Positions 14,349 to 23,674 of a DNA stretch of 56,479 bases are shown here, one piece after another. The notes beneath the pieces were generated by a model. It was given only the letters and a program-made list of their open reading frames with translations. It ran no database searches and was not told the origin of the DNA. The position numbers were made by a program, and so were the translations under genes. The stretch is taken from positions 1-56,479 of IMG/VR virus record IMGVR_UViG_3300044730_001415; one strand, given 5' to 3'. The stretch's first letter is position 1, and each line of letters begins with the position of its first letter. The DNA is from a virus.

Positions 14349-16400
14349 ATGAGCGCTATTTTAAAATCAACAACCGTTTCTACACCACCAATTAATACTA
14401 TTCCGGGTAACATCACCACAAAGTTTCGAGAGGCGTTTGAGAGTTACACGCCCGATGAGATCTGGGACGAGAACAAAGCGTCTGGTGACATTATTCAACT
14501 CGACGGTAATGCCGCCGCAGCTTCGTACCTCGTCATTTCTAAAGATCCGCATCAGGCCGGTACTGAGAGCAGTATTGAAACCACTCTGACGTTCACTCTC
14601 CCCGTAGAGATGGCGTTCGGTGTTTCAATGTCACAGCGCACGGTCGGGCAAGAGTTCGCTGTTGAAATCGTGGACACTGGTGCGCCGCTGGCCAATATCT
14701 CCGACATCGAAATCTCTAGCATCTCGCAGACCACGACAGTGCTGACCGTCAACACGACCACCAACCACGGCCTCAGTATTGGCAAGAGTGTCGGCGTCCG
14801 TGGGTGCTCCAACCAGTTGGCAAACTACCCGTCGTTAGTAGTTGCGTCAGTACCCGCCCCAAACCAGTTCACCTGTACGGTCGCGACAGGCACCATCACG
14901 AACCCTACTGGGGCTAAGGGCTTCGTGTATTTCCGTGAGCGTTTGGGTCGTGCTCAGAACGGCGTCTCGCAGATCTTTGAGACAGCCTCTGCTACACAGT
15001 CAAACCTGTACGTCCGGAGCGAGTCGGGCGATGCTCTCCCCTCGGGTGTAATCGCTGGTAGCCACGCCATCACGGTCGGTACGACCAACCCAGTCGCTCT
15101 TGCCTCGAGCCCGTACACCTACGCCTGGTCCCCGACGACCGAGTACCGCATTGTCTCGCAGGCTGACCGTGTGCAGTGGTCTGACGCCCCAGTGGACACG
15201 GTCACCCAGGCGTCGAACCGCGCCCTCCGCACCCAGGTGTGTCCCGACCCAAGCGCCACCTACAAGCTGCGGATTCGTGCTGTAAATAATAAGTCGTTAA
15301 CCGTTCCAAACGCAAAAGTCGTCTCGGTCGTGAAGTCTGGTACGACAACGGCTACGTTCACAACGGATGTGGACCATGGCTACACCACTGGCGATTTAGT
15401 AGTTTACTACGGCTCTAACGACCAGGGGGCCGCAAACTTCCCGAACCTTTTGACTGCGACGGCGATCACGGTGACGACGGCCAACACCTTCACTGCCGTG
15501 ATCGGTACTGGCACCACGGGCACTGGCTTTGGTGGCTACGTTGCCAAGGTCAATGGCGGCAACCTGATGTCGTCGCTCGGCGCAATCGCTATTACGGCGA
15601 TCAACGCGACTCTATCCACTCTTAGTGATGGCACCCGTCAGTTAGTGCTCACGGGAAGCGGCAACTGGTCTGGTGTAGCTATCGGCGACTACGTGAACGT
15701 GGTCGGTTGTCGCACTCTTGCGGCAAACCTCGGCGTGGACGGCGCATGGAAGGTTGCCAACTTTGCCACTACGACACTGACGCTGGTTCCTGCTACGAGT
15801 ACAATGGTGCCGTCGCTTCCCGCCGACTTCGGTCTCACCGTGTGCGGTGGCGGTGTCATCCGACGCACGTCGATGTTCCTTTCGTTCGTGCGAATCTTCG
15901 ACTACGAGCGAGAGCGAGTGGAAGTCATGGCTCGTCCCGCTGGTGATTTGTCCGGTTCGTTGCCGGTCGTCCTTCAGGGTGGCACCACCGCCGTTACGGG
16001 TACCTTAACGGGTGTCACCACGGTTTCGGCTGTGACAACCGCAAACGTCGTCCCTCAGGCGCCGGCTACTCAGTATTCCGTGAGCTCACTTGCAACAACT
16101 AACGCCGCTCTTATTTTAACGGGATCTTCTGGTCTTGGGGCCTTCTATGCGTCTAACACTGGCGCTACAGATGCTTTCGTTAAGTTGTACAACAAAGCGA
16201 CAGCACCGACGGTCGGAACTGATGTTCCGCTTATGGTTATCAGGGTCCCTGCGACGGGACAAGTGGAGTTAACTCCGGGTTTTACTGGATACCGCTTCCC
16301 GCTTGGACTCGGTATCGCCATCACAGGCGCCGCCGCCGATTCCGATACAACTGCCGTTGCTCTTAATCAGGTTAAGGTTCAGTTAAGTAGGACTGCATGA
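14349..16400 (+). CDS. large virion structural protein
   Basis: A 683-residue secreted-looking beta-rich protein, threonine/serine/glycine-rich. The N-terminal region (IIQLDGNAAAASYLVISKDP and MSQRTVGQEFAVEIV) resembles a phage structural family seen in actinophages and myoviruses. Repeated motifs such as TTTVLTVNTTTNHGL and TTTATFTTDVDHGY suggest tandem Ig-like or beta-sandwich domains. C/G-ending codons suggest high expression. Possibly a capsid decoration or fibre protein; it opens the virion gene block. Confidence 0.65.
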   Translation: MSAILKSTTVSTPPINTIPGNITTKFREAFESYTPDEIWDENKASGDIIQLDGNAAAASYLVISKDPHQAGTESSIETTLTFTLPVEMAFGVSMSQRTVGQEFAVEIVDTGAPLANISDIEISSISQTTTVLTVNTTTNHGLSIGKSVGVRGCSNQLANYPSLVVASVPAPNQFTCTVATGTITNPTGAKGFVYFRERLGRAQNGVSQIFETASATQSNLYVRSESGDALPSGVIAGSHAITVGTTNPVALASSPYTYAWSPTTEYRIVSQADRVQWSDAPVDTVTQASNRALRTQVCPDPSATYKLRIRAVNNKSLTVPNAKVVSVVKSGTTTATFTTDVDHGYTTGDLVVYYGSNDQGAANFPNLLTATAITVTTANTFTAVIGTGTTGTGFGGYVAKVNGGNLMSSLGAIAITAINATLSTLSDGTRQLVLTGSGNWSGVAIGDYVNVVGCRTLAANLGVDGAWKVANFATTTLTLVPATSTMVPSLPADFGLTVCGGGVIRRTSMFLSFVRIFDYERERVEVMARPAGDLSGSLPVVLQGGTTAVTGTLTGVTTVSAVTTANVVPQAPATQYSVSSLATTNAALILTGSSGLGAFYASNTGATDAFVKLYNKATAPTVGTDVPLMVIRVPATGQVELTPGFTGYRFPLGLGIAITGAAADSDTTAVALNQVKVQLSRTA

Positions 16401-16448
16401 CCAAGCTTAAACATTGCAACATCAAAGCACAGATCTAGGAGATGCCGC

Positions 16449-16613
16449 ATGTCTATTGAAGAAATCATCGAAATTACTAATAATAAACTTAAACACCTAC
16501 AAGCTAATCGAGTCTTAGCATTTAGTCGAGGCGATCTTGAAGTCGTCGAAAATCTTGATGCTAGTATTTTATTAACAGAAGATACTTTAAGACGGCTTCA
16601 AACTTTACTTTAA
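16449..16613 (+). CDS. 54-residue hypothetical protein
   Basis: A small ORF with AGGAG 8 bases before the ATG, encoding two amphipathic helices (SIEEIIEITNNKLKHLQ and LEVVENLDASILLTEDTL). It lies between virion genes in the same direction with tight spacing. Function unknown. Confidence 0.65.
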   Translation: MSIEEIIEITNNKLKHLQANRVLAFSRGDLEVVENLDASILLTEDTLRRLQTLL

Positions 16614-16644
16614 CTTTTAACTTCTAAACGGAGGGTATGCCCTT

Positions 16645-16992
16645 ATGGAAACAAGTATTTTAACTAGTACAAAAAAGATTTTGGGCGTTGCCTCGGATTA
16701 TACAGCATTTGATTTGGACATAATAACTCATATCAATTCTGCTTTTGCAACAATTACTCAGCTTGGCATTGGGTCTTCTTCTGGATTTGCAATTGAAGAC
16801 GATGACTCAAAATGGGAGGACTTTATTGCAAATAATACAAAACTTGTGAGTATGTGTAAAACTTATGTTTATTTAAAAGTTCGTTATTTGTTTGATCCTC
16901 CCGTCACTTCCTTTCATCTAAACGCCATGAAAGAACAAATTGCCGAGCATGAGTGGCGTTTAAATCAATTTCGAGAAGAGTCAATAGTATGA
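16645..16992 (+). CDS. head-tail connector (HK97 gp6-like)
   Basis: A 115-residue helical protein with the pattern of phage gp6-like connectors: N-terminal ILTSTKKILGV, DLDIITHINSAFATITQLGIG, and VYLKVRYLFDPP near the C-terminus. Such proteins form the ring under the portal. The GGAGGG site precedes the ATG. Its stop overlaps the next start. Confidence 0.75.
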   Translation: METSILTSTKKILGVASDYTAFDLDIITHINSAFATITQLGIGSSSGFAIEDDDSKWEDFIANNTKLVSMCKTYVYLKVRYLFDPPVTSFHLNAMKEQIAEHEWRLNQFREESIV

Positions 16993-17720
16993 GCGCAAAA
17001 GATTCTTATGAACCACCGCAAGAAGTTCGCGATGAAGCCAAACGAGCATTAAAGTGGATTTCAGAAGGATTCGCAGGTTCTGGTTTTACTGGGGTAGGCC
17101 GAGCACGAGCGCGTGATCTCGCGTCAGGTCGTTCGATATCTGTAGACACAATGCGACGGATGTCGTCCTACTTCGCAAGACATGAGGTAGATAAACAAGG
17201 TAAGGGATGGGGACCCGACGAAAAAGGTTATCCTTCTGCCGGTCGTGTTGCATGGGCGGCATGGGGTGGAGATCCAGGGAGAAAGTGGGTAAGTAAAATG
17301 CTTTCCAATATTTCTGAAGTAAAGCATGATATAACAAAAGAACAAATAGACGAATATTTAGCCCATTACGGCGTTAAAGGTCAGCAGTGGGGTGTTCGAC
17401 GCACGCAAAAACAACTTGCCTTAGGTCGATCGGTTAAAAACAACAAGGGTAAAACCAAATTTAAAGAAAAAGGAAATCGTCTAACTGACGAGGAACTTAG
17501 CGCTCGAATTAAAAGGTTAGAAACCGAAAAACGATACAATGAACTGAATAAACGTCAAGTAAGTTCCGGCGTAAAACACATAAACGATGTTCTTGTGAAA
17601 ATCGGCAAAAATTCAGCAGAGACCGTTGGCACTAAAGCTACCGTATTTGCTGTGAAAAAGCTAATTGAAAAGAAGTATAACAAGCAGGTGGTTGCCGATA
17701 TGTTTCCGAAAAAGGGTTAA
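16989..17720 (+). CDS. virion-module protein with ARDLA and LAHYG motifs
   Basis: A 243-residue protein starting at the ATG that overlaps the upstream stop (ATGA). The first third has ARARDLASGRSISVDTMRRM and SYFARHEVDK, then YPSAGRVAWAAWGG, a block that recurs in phage structural and portal-associated proteins. Near residues 120-135 it has YLAHYGVKGQQWGVRR, a motif frequent in phage head-module proteins and also in two other products here. The C-terminal half is basic and helical. A capsid-internal or maturation role is plausible. Confidence 0.6.
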   Translation: MSAKDSYEPPQEVRDEAKRALKWISEGFAGSGFTGVGRARARDLASGRSISVDTMRRMSSYFARHEVDKQGKGWGPDEKGYPSAGRVAWAAWGGDPGRKWVSKMLSNISEVKHDITKEQIDEYLAHYGVKGQQWGVRRTQKQLALGRSVKNNKGKTKFKEKGNRLTDEELSARIKRLETEKRYNELNKRQVSSGVKHINDVLVKIGKNSAETVGTKATVFAVKKLIEKKYNKQVVADMFPKKG

Positions 17721-17778
17721 CAAGGTAAAAAACGTTTGCAAAAGCTTCCAAAAAATAATTCGGAGGGAGGTTGCCACC

Positions 17779-19524
17779 TTGGAAATGTCAAACACCGCGG
17801 TACCAAAATATTACTTTGAGTTTCGACAAAAAGTTTTATCGGGAGAAATTCCGGTAAACCGCGAAGTTTCTTTGGAAATGAATCGCATTGACGATCTCAT
17901 TGCCAACCCAAACATATATTATGACGGCACAATTGTCGAGGGGTTCGTTCGATACTGCGAAAAAGAACTTACCTTAACGGATGGTAGCAACCTTCTCCTT
18001 TTGGATTCATTTAAACTTTGGGCAGAACAGCTTTTAGGCTGGTATTACTACGTTGAGAGAAGCGTATATACTCCCGGACCAGACGGTCGTCGAGGTTCTT
18101 ACGTGAAAAAGTACGTAAAGACCAGGCTAACAAAAAAGCAATACCTGATTGTTGCGCGAGGTGCCGCAAAGTCTATGTATGCAATGTGTGTACAAAGCTA
18201 CTTTTTAAATGTAGTCACAGCGACAACGCACCAAATAACGACTGCCCCAACAATGAAACAGGCAGATGAAGTAATGTCTCCGTTTAGGACTGCAATAACT
18301 AGGTCTCGAGGACCTTTATTTAAGTTTCTAACAGAAGGGTCACTTCAGAATACCACGGGATCAAGAGCAGATCGAACCAAATTAGCGGCAACAAAAAAGG
18401 GCATTGAAAACTTTTTAACTGGTTCGTTATTAGAAGTTCGACCAATGGCAATTACAAAACTTCAAGGCCTTCGACCAAGAGTCTCCACAATTGACGAATG
18501 GCTTTCTGGGGATATTCGAGAGGATGTCGTTGGTGCAATAGAACAAGGCGCCTCAAAACTTGACGACTACGTGATTGTTGCCATTAGTTCAGAAGGAACC
18601 GTTCGAAATGGTTCCGGAGACACAATCAAAATGGAGCTTGCCACTATCTTAAAAGGCGATTATCAAGCGCCACATATTTCAATTTGGCACTACAAGTTGG
18701 ATGATGTGGAAGAGGTAGCGAATCCAGAGATGTGGATTAAAGCTCAGCCAAATATTGGTCAAACCGTCAGTTATGAGACATATCAACTTGATGTTGAGAG
18801 AGCTGAAAAAGCACCAGCTTCTAGAAATGATATTTTGGCTAAGCGATTTGGTATTCCGATGGAAGGGTATACATATTTCTTTACTTACGAAGAAACAATA
18901 CCCCACCGAATGCGTGAGTTTTGGAGACTTCCATGTTCTCTTGGCGCAGACCTTTCACAAGGGGACGATTTCTGTGCGTTCACATTTTTATTTCCTCTTT
19001 CTGATGGAAGCTTCGGTATAAAAACTCGAAGTTATATTTCTTCTTTAACGCTAATGCAACTGCAAGCAGCAATGCGAGCAAAATACGAAACTTTCATTGC
19101 AGAAGATAGTCTTCATGTACTTGACGGTACCGTGTTAGACATGATGCAAGTATACGACGACCTCGACATGTTTATTCAAAGATGCGAGTATGACGTAAGG
19201 TGCTTTGGTTTCGATCCGTACAACGCAAAAGAGTTCGTTACTCGATGGGAAGCAGAAAATGGCCCATATGGGATCGAAAAAGTAATTCAAGGCGCAAAAA
19301 CAGAATCAGTACCTCTCGGTGAATTAAAAATTTTAAGCGAACAAAGAATGCTTATATTTGATCAAGAGTTAATGGGCTTTGCTATGGGTAATGCCGTAAC
19401 TCTCGAGGACACAAATGGTAATCGCAAATTATTTAAAAAAAGAAAAGAAGAAAAGATCGACAATGTATCCGCATTAATGGATGCTTACGTCGCATACAAA
19501 GCAAACAAAGAAGCATTTGATTGA
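17779..19524 (+). CDS. terminase large subunit
   Basis: About 581 residues. TTG 17779 is preferred because GGAGGGAGG lies 8 bases upstream; ATG 17785 is the alternative. The ATPase part has an ARGAAKS-type Walker A region (LIVARGAAKSMYA), and a Walker B-like RPRVSTIDEW. The nuclease part has GADLSQGDDF, GFDPYNAKEF and a late DAYVAY. It packages DNA into proheads through the portal. Unusually, it follows the connector genes rather than opening the head operon. Confidence 0.88.
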   Translation: MEMSNTAVPKYYFEFRQKVLSGEIPVNREVSLEMNRIDDLIANPNIYYDGTIVEGFVRYCEKELTLTDGSNLLLLDSFKLWAEQLLGWYYYVERSVYTPGPDGRRGSYVKKYVKTRLTKKQYLIVARGAAKSMYAMCVQSYFLNVVTATTHQITTAPTMKQADEVMSPFRTAITRSRGPLFKFLTEGSLQNTTGSRADRTKLAATKKGIENFLTGSLLEVRPMAITKLQGLRPRVSTIDEWLSGDIREDVVGAIEQGASKLDDYVIVAISSEGTVRNGSGDTIKMELATILKGDYQAPHISIWHYKLDDVEEVANPEMWIKAQPNIGQTVSYETYQLDVERAEKAPASRNDILAKRFGIPMEGYTYFFTYEETIPHRMREFWRLPCSLGADLSQGDDFCAFTFLFPLSDGSFGIKTRSYISSLTLMQLQAAMRAKYETFIAEDSLHVLDGTVLDMMQVYDDLDMFIQRCEYDVRCFGFDPYNAKEFVTRWEAENGPYGIEKVIQGAKTESVPLGELKILSEQRMLIFDQELMGFAMGNAVTLEDTNGNRKLFKKRKEEKIDNVSALMDAYVAYKANKEAFD

Positions 19525-19548
19525 TGCCAATTTTGAAAGGATACGAAA

Positions 19549-19938
19549 ATGGCTGGAAACAAAGTTACAAAACAGATTATTGTTACGGGTCAGAAAAACC
19601 TCGACTCGAATTTAATTGCCGAAGACTGCGCATTTTTCACGCCATCTGGCCAGCAGCTAACACTTGGTGTTATTACCGCGACAACTGCAACTGCAGCAGC
19701 AACGGCCGCTAAAACCACGTCCACTCCTGCGCCCCCTGCAAACTCGTTGATTGCAGTCAGTTTTACGTCGGGTAATACGGTGGCGTCGCCGACTATTAAC
19801 TTTAACGGTGCTGGTGCAGTAAACATCCTTCTTGGAGGGGCTGCCCCTGCCTCGGCAGAGATCACGCTTTCTGCCAATGGTGTGGCAATGTTCTTCTACG
19901 ACGGAACAAACTTGCATCAAATCGGTGTATATTCCTGA
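19549..19938 (+). CDS. small virion structural protein
   Basis: A 129-residue protein rich in alanine, threonine and beta-strand residues, without charged clusters (IVTGQKNLDSNLIAEDCAFF, then an Ala/Thr-rich stretch, then FFYDGTNLHQIGVYS). The composition fits a capsid or fibre component. GAAAGGA precedes the ATG. Family not recognised with certainty. Confidence 0.55.
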   Translation: MAGNKVTKQIIVTGQKNLDSNLIAEDCAFFTPSGQQLTLGVITATTATAAATAAKTTSTPAPPANSLIAVSFTSGNTVASPTINFNGAGAVNILLGGAAPASAEITLSANGVAMFFYDGTNLHQIGVYS

Positions 19939-19965
19939 TTTTAAACTTTAGAACAGGAGAACGTT

Positions 19966-20394
19966 ATGGACCTTAACGCAGTTGGGGTTTACCTTGAGGC
20001 ACAGGGACTAAACGATAACGAAATTGATGAATTTTTTAAACATCATAATATCGAAGGTATAAGCTGGGCTGACTATAAACTGGATGATCCGGTTGATAAA
20101 GTTCTTGCACATTTTGGTGTTCCCGGCATGAAGTGGGGGCGACGAAAAGCCTCTGGGCCCCCGTCGAGAGCCGAACGAAAAAAGCAGCTATATGATGTTA
20201 CAGCAAGAAACAACCGAGTTCAAAGGCGTGTTGCCACCGGCGCCGCATTCATCGCTACAAATATCATAGCAAGTGGCGTTGCAAAAAAAGCAGGCTTAAA
20301 TAAAAAGTTTGTCGTTAGCGCTGTTGTGCTTGGTACTGCTTCAGTTAACAGTGCATTGAAAGTTCATGGGGCTAAAAAGCTTGCCGACATCTAA
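19966..20394 (+). CDS. small LAHFG-motif protein
   Basis: A 142-residue protein with VLAHFGVPGMKWGRRK near residues 46-61, a basic stretch (SRAERKKQLYDV) and a hydrophobic segment (ATGAAFIATNIIASGVAKKAG; further VVSAVVLGTASV). The motif parallels YLAHYGVKGQQWGVRR of the 16989 protein and LAHYGILRKSG of the polymerase-like protein. It directly precedes portal. Role unknown; an internal head protein is conceivable. Confidence 0.55.
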   Translation: MDLNAVGVYLEAQGLNDNEIDEFFKHHNIEGISWADYKLDDPVDKVLAHFGVPGMKWGRRKASGPPSRAERKKQLYDVTARNNRVQRRVATGAAFIATNIIASGVAKKAGLNKKFVVSAVVLGTASVNSALKVHGAKKLADI

Positions 20395-20427
20395 AGTCAA
20401 AGCTAACAAATAGAAAGGAGGTATATT

Positions 20428-21642
20428 TTGCCGATTAAAACACGTTTATTAAACGCACTAAACGCATTTATAAAATACGAACAAGATGGGGCTGATCAGT
20501 TTCCCAACCTAGGCCCAAGCTCGTATGTTCGACCGGATAAGCCGCGTTTGATGTTGTACAACGACAGATCGCTAATTTCCTCTATATATACTAGGCTAAG
20601 TATTGATGTCGCGGGCGTTGATATTCGTCATGTTGTAGTTGATGGTTTTAAGCGATATTCAAACGAGGCAGAATCTTCGCTAAATGATTGTTTAACATTT
20701 GAACCAAATATCGACCAAGGTCCAAGACAGTTTATTCAAGACGCGGCGTTAACCTTATTCGACAAAGGCGTCATGGCAATCGTCCCGATCGAAACAAGCG
20801 AAGATCCAAGTTTATCGAAAAGTTATGATGTTTTTCAGCTGCGAATTGGTCACATTGTGGACTGGTATCCGCAGCATGTTAAAGTAAGTATTTATAACGA
20901 GATCAAAGGCGTTCGTCAAGAAATAATTCTAGCAAAAAGAGCAGTTGCTGTAGTCGAGAATCCGTTTTACTCAGTAATGAATGAGACTAACTCTACTCTT
21001 CAGCGACTTGTCCGAAAGCTTGCGCTTCTTGATTCGGTAGACGAAGCAACTGGATCAGGCAAACTTGATTTGATCATTCAGCTCCCTTACGTCATCAAGT
21101 CTGAGGCCCGTCAGCAGCAAGCCGAAAAGAGACGACAAGAAATTGAGTTTCAGTTGCGTGGAAGTCAATACGGTATTGCCTACACAGACGGAACCGAGAA
21201 GATTACCCAACTTAATCGACCTGCAGAAAACAATCTGCTTAAACAAATTGAGTATTTAACAAATCAGTTGTTTAGTCAATTAGGGTTAACGCCGGAAGTT
21301 ATGAATGGAACCGCCGACGAAAAAGTAATGGTCGCCTACTTTAATCGCACTATTGAGCCAATTTTAGATGCAATTACACAAGCAGTGCAACGATCATTTA
21401 TTGGCATTGAACGGGTTAAAAAGGGAGAAAGAATCAAATACTTCCGAGATCCGTTTAAGCTTGTTCCTGTTTCTGATCTTGCGGAAATCGCAGACAAATT
21501 CTCTCGAAATGAAATCTTAACAAGTAATGAAATTCGAGGGTTCCTTGGGTTTATGCCACACAATGATCCAAAAGCAGATAAACTTCTTAATAGCAACATG
21601 CCTCAGCCAACTTCAAATGAATTGGCGCAACCGACTCAGTAA
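20428..21642 (+). CDS. portal protein
   Basis: A 404-residue protein with a TTG start behind AAAGGAGG. Features of HK97-type portals: RPDKPRLMLYNDRSLISSIY and SIDVAGVDIRHV early, and the helical C-terminal half LLKQIEYLTNQLFSQLGLTPEVMNG followed by a YFNRTIEPIL helix. It forms the dodecameric DNA gate. It lies directly before the protease-capsid gene. Confidence 0.85.
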   Translation: MPIKTRLLNALNAFIKYEQDGADQFPNLGPSSYVRPDKPRLMLYNDRSLISSIYTRLSIDVAGVDIRHVVVDGFKRYSNEAESSLNDCLTFEPNIDQGPRQFIQDAALTLFDKGVMAIVPIETSEDPSLSKSYDVFQLRIGHIVDWYPQHVKVSIYNEIKGVRQEIILAKRAVAVVENPFYSVMNETNSTLQRLVRKLALLDSVDEATGSGKLDLIIQLPYVIKSEARQQQAEKRRQEIEFQLRGSQYGIAYTDGTEKITQLNRPAENNLLKQIEYLTNQLFSQLGLTPEVMNGTADEKVMVAYFNRTIEPILDAITQAVQRSFIGIERVKKGERIKYFRDPFKLVPVSDLAEIADKFSRNEILTSNEIRGFLGFMPHNDPKADKLLNSNMPQPTSNELAQPTQ

Positions 21643-21682
21643 TTCTTTTGACTAAAACTAGATTTAAGAAAGGAAGGTCAAA

Positions 21683-23656
21683 ATGGAAGCAGATTTTGGT
21701 GGATACGCAACAAAAGCGGGATTGAAGTGCAGCGACGGCAGAACGATTATGCCGGATGCATTCAAACATCAAGACCGAGTTACAGTCCCTCTGGTGTGGC
21801 AGCATGGTCACAACACTCCGAGCAACGTCTTGGGCCATGCGGTTTTAGAAAACCGTGAAGATGGTGTATATGCTTACGCATATTTTAACGACACTCAGCC
21901 CGCTGATCATGCCAAAAAATTAGTTCACCATCGCGACATTAAAGCGCTCTCGATATGGGCTAACCAGTTAATTGAACGTGGCGGTCGAGTTCTTCACGGG
22001 ATGATTCGTGAAGTCAGTTTAGTGTTTTCGGGCGCAAATCCCGGCGCACTCATCGACACTATTAACATTCGGCATAGCGATGGTAGTAATGACATCGTCG
22101 AAGACGAAGCAATTATTTACACAGGGCTTGACATTGAGCTCTTTCATTCAGAAGATACAATGAACAAAGGCGATTCTAAAATGACCGATACAAATAACGA
22201 TCTTACGGTTCAGGATGTCTATGAATCGATGACGCAGGAGCAGAAAGACGTCGTCGCTTACATGGTGCAGACGGCTCTTGAAGACGCATCCACAATGGCG
22301 CAGAGCGCAATTAATACTGAAGAAATTAAAGCAACACTTAACGAAATTAAGGAAGGAATCACAATGTCCCACAACGTCTTCGATCAGAGCGAAAGCACAA
22401 ACAAGCACGTGGTCAGTCACGCGGACGTTAAGAGCGTTCTTGATGACGCCAAGAAGCGCGGTTCGTTCAAAGAGGCAATTTACGATTACGGCTTGGTGCA
22501 CGGCATCACTGACGTGGATGTCCTTTTCCCGGACGCTAAGAACGTTCTTAGCCAGCCTGAATGGAACAAGCGTCGCACTGAGTGGGTGACAAACTTCCTG
22601 AACGGCACCAACAAGACGCCGTTTAGCCGGATTCGCACGCTGTCGGCAGATCTCACCTTTGATCAGGCTCGCGCCAAGGGCTACATCAAGTCCAGCTTCA
22701 AGAAGGAAGAGTTCTTCTCGATCGGTAAGCGCGTTACCACCCCTACCACAATCTATAAGAAGCAGAAGCTTGAGCGCGACGATATGATCGAGATCACAGA
22801 TTTCGACGTCGTTGCTTGGCTGAAGGCCGAGATGCGCATCATGCTTGACGAGGAGATCGCCCGTGCGGCGCTTGTTGGTGACGGTCGCGATGTGGCTGAC
22901 AGCGACAAGATCAGCGAGACGAACATTCGTCCGATCGCCAAAGATAGCGAATTGTTCACGACCACGGTCAACGTCAACATCGATGACTCTGCTTCGTCGA
23001 TGTCGGAAGTTGTGGATGCAATTATTTCGGCTCGTCGCTTCTACAAGGGCACTGGCCTCCCCAATGCCTATATGAGCGAAACCTACATCTCGCGGTTCTT
23101 GCTGCTCAAGGACACAACCGGCCGTCGTATCTACGCCGACATCAACCAGCTGGCTGCTGAGCTTCGCGTCTCGGCAATCATTGGTTGCGAGATCCTTGAG
23201 GACGACGCGTCGATCGTTGCGATCATCGTCAACCCGGTGGACTACACCATGGGCGCAACTCGCGGTGGCGAAGTTAGCATGTTCGAGGACTTCGACATTG
23301 ACTACAACCAGCAGAAGTACCTCATTGAGACTCGCATGTGCGGTGCACTGACAAAGCTCAAGTCGGCTCTCGTCGTCAAGAAGGTTGCCGCTTCGGTTAC
23401 TCTGGTCAGCCCGACCAAGCCGACGTTCAATGCTTCGACTGGTGTTGTTACCATCCCGACGGTCACTGGCGTCACGTACAAAGCCGCAACGTACAACTCG
23501 GTTGATGGCGTGGTTACCGCGGGTGCAACTTTGTCGGCTGGCGCACAGACAGCGATTGCCGCTGGCGCTACAACTTACGTGGTTGCAGTCCCGTCGAGCG
23601 CCTCGTTTGAGTTCAACACCTCGGCTGAGGACTTCTGGGCATTCACTCGTAACTGA
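21683..23656 (+). CDS. prohead protease fused to HK97-fold major capsid protein
   Basis: A 657-residue ORF. Residues 1-130 resemble HK97 prohead proteases, with a likely catalytic His in VWQHGHN (H41) and Ser in REVSLVF (S112). After an acidic linker, residues 228-560 resemble a major capsid protein (FSRIRTLSADLTFDQARAKG, DFDVVAWLKAEMR, MLDEEIARAALVGDG). The last about 85 residues form a separate beta domain (TKPTFNASTGVVTIPTVTGV) shared with the tail tube protein. An in-frame ATG at 22364 has its own strong ribosome site, so capsid protein may also be made alone. Confidence 0.85.
   Translation: MEADFGGYATKAGLKCSDGRTIMPDAFKHQDRVTVPLVWQHGHNTPSNVLGHAVLENREDGVYAYAYFNDTQPADHAKKLVHHRDIKALSIWANQLIERGGRVLHGMIREVSLVFSGANPGALIDTINIRHSDGSNDIVEDEAIIYTGLDIELFHSEDTMNKGDSKMTDTNNDLTVQDVYESMTQEQKDVVAYMVQTALEDASTMAQSAINTEEIKATLNEIKEGITMSHNVFDQSESTNKHVVSHADVKSVLDDAKKRGSFKEAIYDYGLVHGITDVDVLFPDAKNVLSQPEWNKRRTEWVTNFLNGTNKTPFSRIRTLSADLTFDQARAKGYIKSSFKKEEFFSIGKRVTTPTTIYKKQKLERDDMIEITDFDVVAWLKAEMRIMLDEEIARAALVGDGRDVADSDKISETNIRPIAKDSELFTTTVNVNIDDSASSMSEVVDAIISARRFYKGTGLPNAYMSETYISRFLLLKDTTGRRIYADINQLAAELRVSAIIGCEILEDDASIVAIIVNPVDYTMGATRGGEVSMFEDFDIDYNQQKYLIETRMCGALTKLKSALVVKKVAASVTLVSPTKPTFNASTGVVTIPTVTGVTYKAATYNSVDGVVTAGATLSAGAQTAIAAGATTYVVAVPSSASFEFNTSAEDFWAFTRN
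22364..23656 (+). CDS. major capsid protein from internal in-frame start
   Basis: ATG at codon 228 of the fusion ORF, preceded by AAGGAAGGAATCACA (an AAGGAAGG site 6-7 bases upstream). From this point codons shift to C/G-ending triplets, as in other abundant structural proteins of the window. The 430-residue product would begin MSHNVFDQSES and lack the protease. This allows many capsid copies per protease without proteolytic release. Inference from sequence only. Confidence 0.65.
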   Translation: MSHNVFDQSESTNKHVVSHADVKSVLDDAKKRGSFKEAIYDYGLVHGITDVDVLFPDAKNVLSQPEWNKRRTEWVTNFLNGTNKTPFSRIRTLSADLTFDQARAKGYIKSSFKKEEFFSIGKRVTTPTTIYKKQKLERDDMIEITDFDVVAWLKAEMRIMLDEEIARAALVGDGRDVADSDKISETNIRPIAKDSELFTTTVNVNIDDSASSMSEVVDAIISARRFYKGTGLPNAYMSETYISRFLLLKDTTGRRIYADINQLAAELRVSAIIGCEILEDDASIVAIIVNPVDYTMGATRGGEVSMFEDFDIDYNQQKYLIETRMCGALTKLKSALVVKKVAASVTLVSPTKPTFNASTGVVTIPTVTGVTYKAATYNSVDGVVTAGATLSAGAQTAIAAGATTYVVAVPSSASFEFNTSAEDFWAFTRN

Positions 23657-23674
23657 TAAGCACAAGGAGTTTTT

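Noticed and set aside
22148-23665. 505-codon open frame on the minus strand
   Set aside because: It is the complement of the capsid part of the fusion gene; the composition (many Cys, Arg, His) and absence of a ribosome site show a shadow of GC-rich coding.
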